From Haloarcula laminariae (lineage in GTDB: Archaea; Halobacteriota; Halobacteria; Halobacteriales; Haloarculaceae): a stretch of 64,000 nucleotides of DNA. Positions within the stretch are counted from its first letter, which is position 1; each line of letters opens with the position of its first letter. Of this stretch, positions 35,012-43,310 are shown piece by piece. The stretch lies in the NCBI RefSeq assembly GCF_025457605.1, contig NZ_JAMZFY010000002.1:434001-498000 (forward strand). The letters run 5' to 3'. Position numbers and translations under genes: made by a program. A model generated the notes under the pieces. That model was not told where the DNA came from. It was given only the letters and a program-made list of their open reading frames with translations, and made no database searches.

Positions 35012-35379
35012 CGGATGAGAGTCACCGGAATCTGGCAGTTCAACAGGACGAACTCGACGATGGCGCCGAGCTGTATCTTTCCGAGCGTCGAGCGCTTGCC
35101 CCCACCCAGGACGATGCGGTCGAACCCTTCGGTCTCGGCCAGCGCGATGAGCTCGCTCCCCGGCGAATCGCCCTCCAACCGTCGTATCGTCGCGTCGAAG
35201 CCGCTTTCGGCGAGCGTCTCCTCGACCCGCGCCCGTATCTCGTCGACGCCGGAGCTCTCCTCCTCGCTGTCGAAAATAGCGACTGTCAGCTCGTCACCGG
35301 CCGTCTGTGCGCGGTCTATCGTCTCCTCTAGCGCCTGGTACGACAGTTCGCTCCCCCCCACACCGAGTAGAATGTCCAT
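35008..35379 (-). CDS. Universal stress protein UspA, coupled to GNAT
   Basis: This 123-residue UspA protein starts 'DILLGVGGSELSYQALEETI' and has a loop 'LGGGKRSTLGKIQLGAIVEFVL' that roughly keeps the ATP pattern. I choose ATG 35379. It is translationally coupled to the GNAT gene; coupling of a stress protein with an acetyltransferase may reflect control by acetylation, an inference only. It is the third UspA gene within 2 kb. Confidence 0.85.
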   Translation of the reverse strand: MDILLGVGGSELSYQALEETIDRAQTAGDELTVAIFDSEEESSGVDEIRARVEETLAESGFDATIRRLEGDSPGSELIALAETEGFDRIVLGGGKRSTLGKIQLGAIVEFVLLNCQIPVTLIR

Positions 35380-35495
35380 GTAGGCCCATTCCCGGCATCT
35401 GTCAAAAATCCCAGTGGCACGTCGCACGGCCCGCGCGACGGGGGCGACCGGTGGCGGGCGATACGCTTTTTCGCCGCGGGCACACAGAGTCGCCC

Positions 35496-36146
35496 ATGAC
35501 ACCGCCGCCCGAGGACGAGGAGCCGACACGGGTCGTCTCGCCTCACGAACCCGACGAGACGGCCGGCGACGACGAACCCGACGCCGCGGACCCCCAGTCG
35601 CCGGAGTCCGATGCTATCCCCGAGGACGTCCGGAAGTACGAACGGTTCACCAAGATAGAGAGCGGGACCTACGACCGCGCCAACGAGTTCCTGCGCGAGC
35701 GGACCTACATCACCGCTCGGGAGTGGGCCATCGCCCGCCTCTGTGCCGACTTCCGGACCGAGACGGGCGTCGAGATGACCAAAATCGGCGAGAACCTCCC
35801 CGAACTCGTCCCGTTCATGACCGACACCTACACGCCCCAGGCGGTCAACCAGGCCCGCGCCTCCTTCGAGGAGAAGGTCCGGAAGGCCGGGGCGACGTTC
35901 CTCTACGGGGCGATGTCGGACTTCTTCACCGCCGAGGAACTCGACGACGTGATGTACGAGTCGACGGAGGTCGCGAAGTTCCTGCTGGAGGTGGAGGGCG
36001 TCGACCTCGCCGTCGAGGACGAGATGGAGGCCGAGGACCGCATCTCCTCGGTGATGCGGGAAGTGCGGGAACACTCGGCGGCGCTGCGCCACGACGAGGT
36101 GTGTTGCCCCGAGTGCGGCCACGAGTTCGGTGTCGATGAGAAGTGA
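35496..36146 (+). CDS. Conserved haloarchaeal protein with C-terminal Cys pair (DUF5806-like)
   Basis: This 216-residue protein has an acidic disordered N-terminus (about 40 residues), a helical core ('RTYITAREWAIARLCADFRTETG', 'YTPQAVNQARASFEEKVRKAG') and a tail 'CCPECGHEF' that looks like half of a zinc ribbon. It resembles a family I remember as DUF5806, function unknown. ATG 35496 is chosen over the longer open frame, which is noise. It overlaps the next gene by 11 bases. Confidence 0.78.
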   Translation: MTPPPEDEEPTRVVSPHEPDETAGDDEPDAADPQSPESDAIPEDVRKYERFTKIESGTYDRANEFLRERTYITAREWAIARLCADFRTETGVEMTKIGENLPELVPFMTDTYTPQAVNQARASFEEKVRKAGATFLYGAMSDFFTAEELDDVMYESTEVAKFLLEVEGVDLAVEDEMEAEDRISSVMREVREHSAALRHDEVCCPECGHEFGVDEK

Positions 36147-36552
36147 GGAGCGCTCGGTCCTGCAATCCGACCTGTTTCTGGCCGCCATCATGCTCGGGAC
36201 CGGGCTGTTCAGCGGGGGGAGCGAGGCCGTCCGCGCGGTCCCCGTGGTCGGTCTGACCACCGCCGCGTTCATCGCCGTCTCGGTGTATCTCGCGGAGCAC
36301 GACGTCGTGCCGGGCGTCTACCCCGAGGTCGCCACGGTGGCGGCCTTCCTCGTCACCGTCGGGGTCGGCGTCGGCTTCGTCCTCACGCTGCCGGCCTCGG
36401 CCGCGGTCGTCGGCGCCGCGGCGCTGAGCGGCGGCGGCGCCGGCGTCGCCGTCTATCGGCTCGTCTTCGGCGTTTTCCTGCCGGTGCCGGCGTATCGGCT
36501 GGCGAAAGACGAGGACCCCGAAGCGACGGTGGAGACCGAACGGGACCACTAG
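36136..36552 (+). CDS. Four-helix membrane protein, unknown
   Basis: This 138-residue protein has about four membrane segments (roughly 12-28, 34-50, 60-80, 84-110 from ATG 36136) and a charged C-terminal tail. A GTG two codons upstream is an alternative start. The start overlaps the preceding gene, so both are made from one mRNA. No recognised family. Confidence 0.7.
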   Translation: MRSEERSVLQSDLFLAAIMLGTGLFSGGSEAVRAVPVVGLTTAAFIAVSVYLAEHDVVPGVYPEVATVAAFLVTVGVGVGFVLTLPASAAVVGAAALSGGGAGVAVYRLVFGVFLPVPAYRLAKDEDPEATVETERDH

Positions 36553-36602
36553 CCCAGACGTGCCCAGCATGGCCGGGAGGCCGCATCGGCCCGCCTGAGC
36601 GC

Positions 36603-38018
36603 CTACCCGATAAGCTCGCCGTCGGCGTCGCGGGCGTTCTCGCCCGCGTGGTCGTAGAACACGTCGCCCTCGGCGTCGTCTCGCGGTTCCGTGTCGTCGC
36701 CGTCATCTCGCGGGCTCCGCCCGCTCGATTGGTCCGCGGAGCTCCGCTCCGCGCCACTCGACCCGTCCGAGGCGCTCCGCGCCTCGCCGCGCTCGAACAC
36801 CGTCGTTCCCCGGACCATCGTCCACTCCGGGAAGACGGCATCGAACCCCTCGAAGGGCGTCCAGCCGCAGTCGGTGTGGCGCTCGTCGGCCCGGATTTCG
36901 GTCGTCTCGGTGGTGTCGACCAGCACGAGGTCGGCGTCTCTCCCGGGCTCGATGGCGCCCTTCTGCGGGATATCGAAGACGGCGGCCGGGTTCGTCGCGG
37001 TCAGGTCCCGGACCCGTTCGTAGCCCAGCGCGGTATCGGGGTCGGCGGCCTCCGCGAGCAGGAGCGGCAACGCCGTCTCGACGCCCGGCACCCCGGAGGG
37101 GGCGTCCCAGATACTGGCGTCCTTCTCCGCTCTCGTGTGTGGTGCGTGGTCGGTCGCGATCATATCCACGGTGCCGTCGGCGACCCGCTCGTACACTCCG
37201 CGCCGGCGCTTCTCGCGGCGCAGGGGCGGGTTCATCCGCCCGTAGGTGTCAAGCTCCCGCAGGTCGCGGCGCGAGAGCAGGAGGTGATGGGGCGTCACTT
37301 CCGTCGTCATCCCCGCGTCGGCGGCGATATCGATGCCCTCCGGCGTCGAGGTGTGGGCGATGTGGATGCGGGCGCCGACCTGTTTCGCGGCCTCGCAGGC
37401 GCGGCGGACGGCGCGCTCCTCGGCCTCTGCGGTTCGGTAGGCGCTCCATGCGTCGGCATCGTCCCGGACCGTCGCGTCGTCGTTGAAGTAGTCGGCGTCC
37501 TCGGCGTGGACCGTCACCGTGACGCCCGCGTCGGTGGCCGCCGCCAGGGCCTCCTCGAACAGCCCGCGCTCGATACCCATATCGCCGGTCGAGTCGGCCA
37601 GGAACACCTCGCCGAGCGCGAACAGGCGGCGCTCGAACAGGCTTTTGGGGTCCCAGTCGGCAGTGACGCCGCCGTTGAGGCCCCAGTCGACGAGCGAGTC
37701 CGCGGCGAACTCGGTCTTCTCGTCGAAGGCCGTGCCGTCGACGGTCGGCGGGTCGGTGTTTGGCTGGTCGACCACGCAGGTCACGCCGCCGGCGGCCGCC
37801 GCGCGGGAGCCGCTGGCCCACGTCTCCTTGTGGGGGTAGCCCGGCTGGCGAAAGTGGACGTGGGCGTCTATCATCCCCGGGAACAGCCGCTTGCCCGAGA
37901 CGTCGACGGTGCGCTCGTCATCGTCCGAGAGGCCCCGACCGACCTCGGCGATGGTCTCGCCGCGCACCCGGACGTCCCGCTGTCGGCCGTCCGCGAGTGT
38001 GGCGTTGCGGATGAGCAT
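36603..38018 (-). CDS. pyrC: Dihydroorotase (pyrimidine synthesis)
   Basis: Dihydroorotase closes carbamoyl-aspartate to dihydroorotate. The 471-residue protein has the amidohydrolase metal motif in 'FPGMIDAHVHFRQPG', the family 'GGVTCVVDQPNT', 'TVHAED', 'IHIAHTSTPEG' and 'MIATDHAPHT'. The start is ATG 38018. Between about residues 409 and 440 there is a Ser/Asp/Arg-rich insertion encoded by three DNA hairpins; the conserved 'DVFYDHAGENARDADGELIG' tail then resumes, so the gene is intact. Class I enzymes of this kind are near 440 residues. Confidence 0.94.
   Translation of the reverse strand: MLIRNATLADGRQRDVRVRGETIAEVGRGLSDDDERTVDVSGKRLFPGMIDAHVHFRQPGYPHKETWASGSRAAAAGGVTCVVDQPNTDPPTVDGTAFDEKTEFAADSLVDWGLNGGVTADWDPKSLFERRLFALGEVFLADSTGDMGIERGLFEEALAAATDAGVTVTVHAEDADYFNDDATVRDDADAWSAYRTAEAEERAVRRACEAAKQVGARIHIAHTSTPEGIDIAADAGMTTEVTPHHLLLSRRDLRELDTYGRMNPPLRREKRRRGVYERVADGTVDMIATDHAPHTRAEKDASIWDAPSGVPGVETALPLLLAEAADPDTALGYERVRDLTATNPAAVFDIPQKGAIEPGRDADLVLVDTTETTEIRADERHTDCGWTPFEGFDAVFPEWTMVRGTTVFERGEARSASDGSSGAERSSADQSSGRSPRDDGDDTEPRDDAEGDVFYDHAGENARDADGELIG
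36710..36785. repeat. Array of three GC hairpins inserted in pyrC
   Basis: Three perfect palindromes with the shared core GCTCCGC lie in a row: GCGGGC-TCC-GCCCGC (36710-36724), GCGGAG-CTCCG-CTCCGC (36736-36752) and GAGGCGC-TCC-GCGCCTC (36769-36785). On the minus strand each codes an Arg-Ser centre (ARSAS, ERSSA, GRSPR) within a disordered stretch. They look like copies of a small palindromic element tolerated in frame. Confidence 0.7.
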
Positions 38019-38042
38019 ACCCACCCTGGACCGGGCGAGCCC

Positions 38043-38723
38043 CTAAGTGTCTCGGATGCGGTCGCGGGCGGTGACCGTCCGGTCACCGACGAGCGCCGTC
38101 GCGAGGGCGTCGAGTACTCCGGCAGTATCGCCGCCGGCGTGGGCGACGCTCCCGACGCTATCCGGGTCGAACGAGACACCCAGCGCGTCGTAGACGGGAG
38201 CGAGCACGTCGCCGATGGCGGCGCGGTCACGGACCACGACGATGCCGCCAGTCAGCGCCACGTCCTGCCGGACGCGCTGGGCGATGCCGACGAGCTTGCC
38301 GCCGGCCCGCAGCGAGTGGACGCCGGGACAGAACGAGCCGGCCGGTTCCCCCTCACTGGCGTCGACGCCGACGGCCGCGAGGGCGGTTTGGACGGCACCG
38401 CTCACGCGGTCGTACCGGTCGCCGATACCCTCGCGACTGTCGGCCGTCGGCTCGGCGAGCGCGAACGCGACGGTCGAACCGGTGTAGGCGACGGCCCGGC
38501 CGCCGACCTCGCGTTCGAGGACGGCGTAGCCGCGGTCACGGGCCGCTACACGGGCGCGGTCGTACCCCTCGGCCCGTCGGTCCCGCCGTCCGAAGGCGAC
38601 CTGTCGGGGCGGGCGCCAGATTCGCAGGGCGGGCTCGGCATCGGTAGCGGTCCGGGCGACCATCTGCCGGGTCCGTTCGTGGTCTCGCTCGTGGTCGTTC
38701 ACCCGTCCCCGGAGCAGTCGCAT
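38043..38723 (-). CDS. Lipoate-protein ligase A-like protein
   Basis: This 226-residue protein has the biotin/lipoate ligase fold: 'WRPPRQVAFGRRDR', 'VLEREVGGRAVAYTGSTVAFAL', and the catalytic-type Lys in 'RAGGKLVGIAQRV'. It may attach lipoate or a related group to acceptor domains, or act as an octanoyl-type transferase; the split bacterial/archaeal forms make the exact reaction uncertain. It lies 25 bases upstream of pyrC on the same strand but no functional link is evident. Confidence 0.82.
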   Translation of the reverse strand: MRLLRGRVNDHERDHERTRQMVARTATDAEPALRIWRPPRQVAFGRRDRRAEGYDRARVAARDRGYAVLEREVGGRAVAYTGSTVAFALAEPTADSREGIGDRYDRVSGAVQTALAAVGVDASEGEPAGSFCPGVHSLRAGGKLVGIAQRVRQDVALTGGIVVVRDRAAIGDVLAPVYDALGVSFDPDSVGSVAHAGGDTAGVLDALATALVGDRTVTARDRIRDT

Positions 38724-38916
38724 AGCGTCGGTAGACGGCCGGGAGACTAAACTCCCGCCGGTAGCGAACAGGCGACACGACAGCTCGCGGCGGGCTGTGT
38801 CGCGCTCCCGCGGGACCCGCCGCGGCAGGACTCAGCGCACACGCGGCCGTGGGCTCGGTATCACTGATGAACCCTCGGGCGACAGCCACATACTGACCCG
38901 TTCCCAACCGGGGCCA

Positions 38917-39738
38917 ATGGCGGTCACCGTCCCCGAAAGGGTCCTCCGGCAGTACTACCGGTTCTCGCTGTACAACTCCCCGTTCGAGGCCCACGACGAT
39001 GGGTGTGCCATCGACCTCTACCCCGAGGGGGAGCGAGCGCCGTCACCGGTCGCCGGTGAGGTGCTGGAGACGAAGGCGGTGCGGGCGCCGCCGAAAGCCT
39101 ACGCCGCCGAGGCGGACTACCTGATTCTCGTCGACACCGGCGACTACGTCGCTCGCCTGCTCCACGTGAAACCGGGGGTCGATGCCGGGGACAGGGTCGC
39201 CGTGGGCGACGACCTGGGCGAACTGGTCCGGGCGGGCTTTTTCGCGCCGTGGGTGCCCAACCACGTCCACCTGGGCTTTCGGAACGAGGGGGCAAACCCC
39301 TACCGCGCGGCCGGGTCGCTCCCCGTCGAGGCGGGCGTCAACGTCGAGGGGCTGGCGTGGGACGGCACGGGCACGGTCACTGAGGCAGGCGAGACGTGGG
39401 CGCGGCTTGACTCGCCGACCCACCCCGCCCCGGGCGAGCGGTTCGTCGGGCTGGCGGCCGGCGGCGGCGTCCTCGACGGCGGTCTCCCACACTACGAGTG
39501 GGGCGGGCTACTCGGGGACGACGGCGGTATCGCGCGGCTGGCCGGCCAGCGCGTCGGCGTCGCCGACGGGCGCACTGTCGCCTGGGACGACCTGGCGGTG
39601 GTCGCCAACGGCGACCCCGTCACCGGCGTGGCGCTGTTCTGCTCGCGCGACGAGGCCGGCGTGAAGCTGGTCGGCGAGGACGTCGACCTGGCGGTCGGCG
39701 AGCGGGTCGAGGTGACCGTCAGCCGCGGCGGGGCATGA
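38917..39738 (+). CDS. M23-like (duplicated hybrid motif) protein, unknown role
   Basis: This 273-residue protein has 'CAIDLYPEGERAPSPVAGEVLETKAV', 'ARLLHVKPGVDAGDRVAVGDDLGELV' and 'PNHVHLGFR', the patterns of the duplicated hybrid motif seen in M23 peptidases and lipoyl-like domains. The C-terminal 120 residues are beta-rich and unrecognised. It has no signal peptide, so it is probably cytoplasmic; archaea lack peptidoglycan, so the substrate is unknown. ATG 38917 is the start. Confidence 0.65.
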   Translation: MAVTVPERVLRQYYRFSLYNSPFEAHDDGCAIDLYPEGERAPSPVAGEVLETKAVRAPPKAYAAEADYLILVDTGDYVARLLHVKPGVDAGDRVAVGDDLGELVRAGFFAPWVPNHVHLGFRNEGANPYRAAGSLPVEAGVNVEGLAWDGTGTVTEAGETWARLDSPTHPAPGERFVGLAAGGGVLDGGLPHYEWGGLLGDDGGIARLAGQRVGVADGRTVAWDDLAVVANGDPVTGVALFCSRDEAGVKLVGEDVDLAVGERVEVTVSRGGA

Positions 39739-39743
39739 GGCCC

Positions 39744-40316
39744 TCACTCGAAGTCGACCTCGCGGCGCTCGACGACCTCGCCGAAGAGCCAGTCGGCGTG
39801 CTCTAAGGCGTACTCCCGGTGGTCTTCCTCGATGAAACCGATGGCGTCCTCGGCGAGGACGGGGCGGTAATCCCGTAGCCCGGCGCTGGAGGCCGTATGG
39901 AGCACGCAGACGTTCGCGAGCGTCCCACAGACGACGAGGTCCTTGACGCCGTGGGCGTCGAGCCACCCCGCAAGCTGGGTCTCGTGGAAGGCGTCGTAGG
40001 TGTGTTTCTCCACCACGAGGTCGTCGTCCCGGGGGTCGAGTTCCGCGACCAGTTCGGCCTCCCAGGAGCCTTCGAGGACGTGTTCGCCCCAGCGGTCGAA
40101 CTCGTCGTAGTAGTGGGCGTCCTCGAACTGCTCGGGCGGGTGGACGTCGCGGGTGAAGACGACGCTCGCGCCGGCGCCGCGGGCGCGGTCGACGAGCCCC
40201 GTGACGGGCTCGATGGCCGCCTCGCTGTCCGGTGCGTAGAGGCTCCCGTCGGGGTGACAGAAGCCGTTCTGCATGTCGACGACCACGAGGGCCGTCTGCT
40301 GTGGGTCCAGTTGCAC
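39744..40316 (-). CDS. pncA: Nicotinamidase (isochorismatase family)
   Basis: Nicotinamidase turns nicotinamide into nicotinate for NAD salvage. The 190-residue protein has the catalytic triad Asp 14 (VVVDMQNGF), Lys 104 (VVEKHTYDAF) and Cys 137 (LANVCVLHT), with metal-site candidates Asp 57 and His 59 in FTRDVH. The start is GTG 40316; the frame above it is not protein-like. Nicotinate phosphoribosyltransferase, the next enzyme, lies 3 kb away at 43311. The convergent upstream neighbour ends five bases away. Confidence 0.92.
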   Translation of the reverse strand: MQLDPQQTALVVVDMQNGFCHPDGSLYAPDSEAAIEPVTGLVDRARGAGASVVFTRDVHPPEQFEDAHYYDEFDRWGEHVLEGSWEAELVAELDPRDDDLVVEKHTYDAFHETQLAGWLDAHGVKDLVVCGTLANVCVLHTASSAGLRDYRPVLAEDAIGFIEEDHREYALEHADWLFGEVVERREVDFE

Positions 40317-40391
40317 GGTCCCGCGTTCGTACGCGACCCCTACGAACGTTCGGGCGTGCGACTTTTCACCGTCCCACCCCAGAGACTGGTA

Positions 40392-41849
40392 ATGCGACGT
40401 GAGTTCGCGGTCGTCTGCTGTGCTGTGATACTCCTCCTTGCGGGCTGTCAGGGGCTGGACGCGGGGACATCCGCGGAGACGCCGACCGACACCGAGTACG
40501 TCAACACCACCACGGTCGTCCTCGACGGCGGGAACCTGACCGACGGGGGGACCACCCGCCCGGACCCCGAACGCGACCGACTGGGCTGGGAGAACGGCTA
40601 CTGGCACAACGACTCGCTGAACGTCTCGAACGGCGACGGGCTCAACGAGAGCGAACTGTCGGCCGTGGTCAACCGGTCGATGGCCCGCGTCGAGTACGTC
40701 CGCGGTCTGGAGTTCGAGGGGGCCGTTCCCGTCAGGACCGTCTCGCGGGCGTCCTACCGGAACCGGAGCGCCAACGCGAGCCACGGCGACGCGCTCCGGA
40801 CCTTCGACAACGCGAAGTTCGAGGCGCTGTTCCTCGTCGGCGAGGACACCGACTCCATCGAGACCCAGGAGAGCGCGCTCGGTGCCAGCGTCCTGGGGTA
40901 CTACAGCCCGTCGCTGGACGAAATCGTCATCGTCACCGATTCGGAGACGCCCAGAATCAGCGAGAAGACTCTCTCGCACGAACTCGTCCACGCGCTCCAA
41001 GACCAGCGCTTCGACCTGGCGAGCAACGCCAGCACGCGCGACGGCCTGCAGGGGCGAAACGCGCTCATCGAGGGCGACGCCAAGGCGACCGAGACCGCGT
41101 ACATGGACCGCTGTGGGACGAACTGGTCGTGCGTCACGGTCGGGCAGTCCGGCGGCGCCGCCGGTGACACGCACTTCGGGGTCTCCTACATGCTCTATTT
41201 CCCCTACAGCGACGGGTCGTCGTTCGTCGCCACCCTCCGAGAACGGGGCGGCTGGGACGCGGTGAACGACGCCTACGGCGACGTGCCCGACGGCGCGCGC
41301 GAGGTCATCACTCCCTCCGACTACCCCGAGTGGGAGCCCCGCAACGTGACGATACCACAGCCCCCGAGCGGCGACTGGGAGCGGGTGCGCCCCTCGACCG
41401 ACCGCGACCGGCCCGACTACGCCACCGTCGGCCCGTCGGCCATCGCCGCGTCGCTGGCCTACACGACGGGCGACGGCTACAACGACTCCTCGGTCGTCAG
41501 CCAGTCACAGCTGGCCGACTACCGGACCGTTCGGTCGGACCCGTACAACTACGACCTGCCGGGGACGAGCGGCTGGGACGGCGGCCGGATGCAGGTGTAC
41601 ACGAAGGACGGCGAGACGGGCTACGTCTGGCGGACGACCTGGAGCGACGACGCGTCGGCCGAGCGGTTCGCGGCCGCGTGGGCGCGCGTCATCCAGCACT
41701 GGGGCGGGGAGCGCACCGCGGACGGGAACTGGGTCATCGACGGGGGGAGTCCGTTCGCCGACGCCGTCGCCGTCCGCGTCGATGGCGACACCGTCACCGT
41801 GGTGAACGCCCCGACGGAGGCAGAGCTTTCCGAACTGTACGATGCGTAG
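40392..41849 (+). CDS. Hvo_1808-type surface lipoprotein with HExxH metalloprotease motif, 1
   Basis: This 485-residue protein has a lipoprotein signal peptide (AVILLLAGC) and an external domain with HELVHALQDQ at residues 196-205 (His 196, His 200) and a downstream IEGDAKA that can give the third zinc ligand, the arrangement of gluzincin-like peptidases. It matches the haloarchaeal Hvo_1808 surface family. Two short blocks, 'GWENGYW' and 'GLNESEL', recur in its neighbour. It overlaps the second gene by eight bases. Peptidase activity is inferred. Confidence 0.88.
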   Translation: MRREFAVVCCAVILLLAGCQGLDAGTSAETPTDTEYVNTTTVVLDGGNLTDGGTTRPDPERDRLGWENGYWHNDSLNVSNGDGLNESELSAVVNRSMARVEYVRGLEFEGAVPVRTVSRASYRNRSANASHGDALRTFDNAKFEALFLVGEDTDSIETQESALGASVLGYYSPSLDEIVIVTDSETPRISEKTLSHELVHALQDQRFDLASNASTRDGLQGRNALIEGDAKATETAYMDRCGTNWSCVTVGQSGGAAGDTHFGVSYMLYFPYSDGSSFVATLRERGGWDAVNDAYGDVPDGAREVITPSDYPEWEPRNVTIPQPPSGDWERVRPSTDRDRPDYATVGPSAIAASLAYTTGDGYNDSSVVSQSQLADYRTVRSDPYNYDLPGTSGWDGGRMQVYTKDGETGYVWRTTWSDDASAERFAAAWARVIQHWGGERTADGNWVIDGGSPFADAVAVRVDGDTVTVVNAPTEAELSELYDA

Positions 41850-43161
41850 GGCGCTCGCGCTGGCTCTCGCCTTGCTGGTCGCGCTCGCGGGCTGCTCGGT
41901 ACCGTTTCTGGGCCATCCCGAGGAGCCCCCCGGCGGGGACACGATCGGCTGGGAGAACGGCTACTGGTACGACGACCCGGTCGACGTGACGACGGACGAC
42001 GGGCTCAACGAGAGCGAACTGGACGCCGTCACCGCCCGGGCGATGGCCCGCGTCGAGCGGATTCGCGACCGGGAGTTCGAGTCGACGGTCCCCGTTGACG
42101 TCATCTCGCGGGCCGAGTACCGCAACCGCTCGCGCTCGAACGGGAGCGCCGGACCCGGCGGGGACCCCTGGAACGACCAGGTGTGGGAGGCGCTGTTGCT
42201 CGTCGGCGAGAGCGAGGGGAGCGACGAGGCCATCAGCGACACGCAGGGCAACTCGGTGCTGGGGTACTACTCGTCCGGCGAGGACCGAATCGTCGTCGTC
42301 AGCGAGACCGACACGCCGGTCGTCGACCGGAAGACCCTCTCGCACGAACTCGTCCACGCCCTGCAGGACCAGCAGTTCGGGCTCGGCGGGTCGCCCCGGA
42401 CCCAGGACACGCAGCTGTCACACAGCGGCGTCATCGAGGGCGAGGCGAACTACATCCAGAACACGTACGAACAGCGCTGTGAGAACCGTTGGAGCTGCAT
42501 CGGGACGCCCGCACGTGACGGCGGTGGTGGCGGTGGGGGCGGCCGCGACAACCCCGGCGTCTTCACCGTCCTCATCCAGCCCTACATCAGCGGGCCGGGC
42601 TTCGTCGACAGGGTCTACGAGCGCGGCGGCTGGGACGCCGTCGACGCGCTCCACGGCGACTACCCCGACAGCTCCGAGCAGGTCATCCACCCCGAACGCT
42701 ACCCCGACGAGACGCCCGTCTCGGTGACTGTCGCCGACCGCTCGAACGCCGAGTGGGACCGCTTCGACCGCGACCCCGTCGGCGACACGGTCGGGGAGGC
42801 CTCCGTCTTCGCGACGATGTATCACAACGACCGGACGAGCGCCGACCGTCACAGCTACGTGAGCCGACCCTCGGAGGGGTGGGCCGGCGACACGGTGGTC
42901 CCCTACCGGGACGGCTCGGGCGGCGGCGGTTACGTCTGGGAGAGCCGCTGGGACACCGAGCGCGACGCCCGCCAGTTCGCGGACGCCTATCGGGGCGCGC
43001 TGACCGAGGAACACGGCGCCAGCAACCCGCGGGGGGACGTCTACGTGGTCCCCGACGGTCCGTTCGCGGACGCCTTCCGCGTCGTCCGCGAGGGGCGGAC
43101 GGTCCGCATCGTCAACGGACCGACGGTCTCCGACCTGGACGGGATTCACCGCTCGAACTGA
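41842..43161 (+). CDS. Hvo_1808-type surface lipoprotein with HExxH metalloprotease motif, 2
   Basis: This 439-residue paralogue of the preceding gene has a lipobox (VALAGC), the same HELVHALQDQ motif (His 168, His 172) and VIEGEANYI after it. It lacks the Thr-rich linker found after the lipobox of the first copy and carries a Gly-rich insert near residue 230. Overlap with copy 1 and similar spacing of motifs show an old tandem duplication. Both would sit outside the membrane, perhaps acting on envelope proteins. Confidence 0.88.
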   Translation: MRRALALALALLVALAGCSVPFLGHPEEPPGGDTIGWENGYWYDDPVDVTTDDGLNESELDAVTARAMARVERIRDREFESTVPVDVISRAEYRNRSRSNGSAGPGGDPWNDQVWEALLLVGESEGSDEAISDTQGNSVLGYYSSGEDRIVVVSETDTPVVDRKTLSHELVHALQDQQFGLGGSPRTQDTQLSHSGVIEGEANYIQNTYEQRCENRWSCIGTPARDGGGGGGGGRDNPGVFTVLIQPYISGPGFVDRVYERGGWDAVDALHGDYPDSSEQVIHPERYPDETPVSVTVADRSNAEWDRFDRDPVGDTVGEASVFATMYHNDRTSADRHSYVSRPSEGWAGDTVVPYRDGSGGGGYVWESRWDTERDARQFADAYRGALTEEHGASNPRGDVYVVPDGPFADAFRVVREGRTVRIVNGPTVSDLDGIHRSN

Positions 43162-43310
43162 TGAGCCCGAACGCGTGCGGCGGACTCAGCACCCGTCTAT
43201 CCAGGTCCGCGCCGTGAGAAATTCTCCGGCGGTGCGCGTCGCTCGCACGACCGGCGCTGCGGGAGCCGCTACCCGCCCGTTTTTTCCACCGCCGCGCTAA
43301 CACCGCGGTA

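Noticed and set aside
36648-38750. 700-codon plus-strand ORF opposite pyrC
   Set aside because: Dihydroorotase motifs are unmistakable on the minus strand; the other frame is a shadow.
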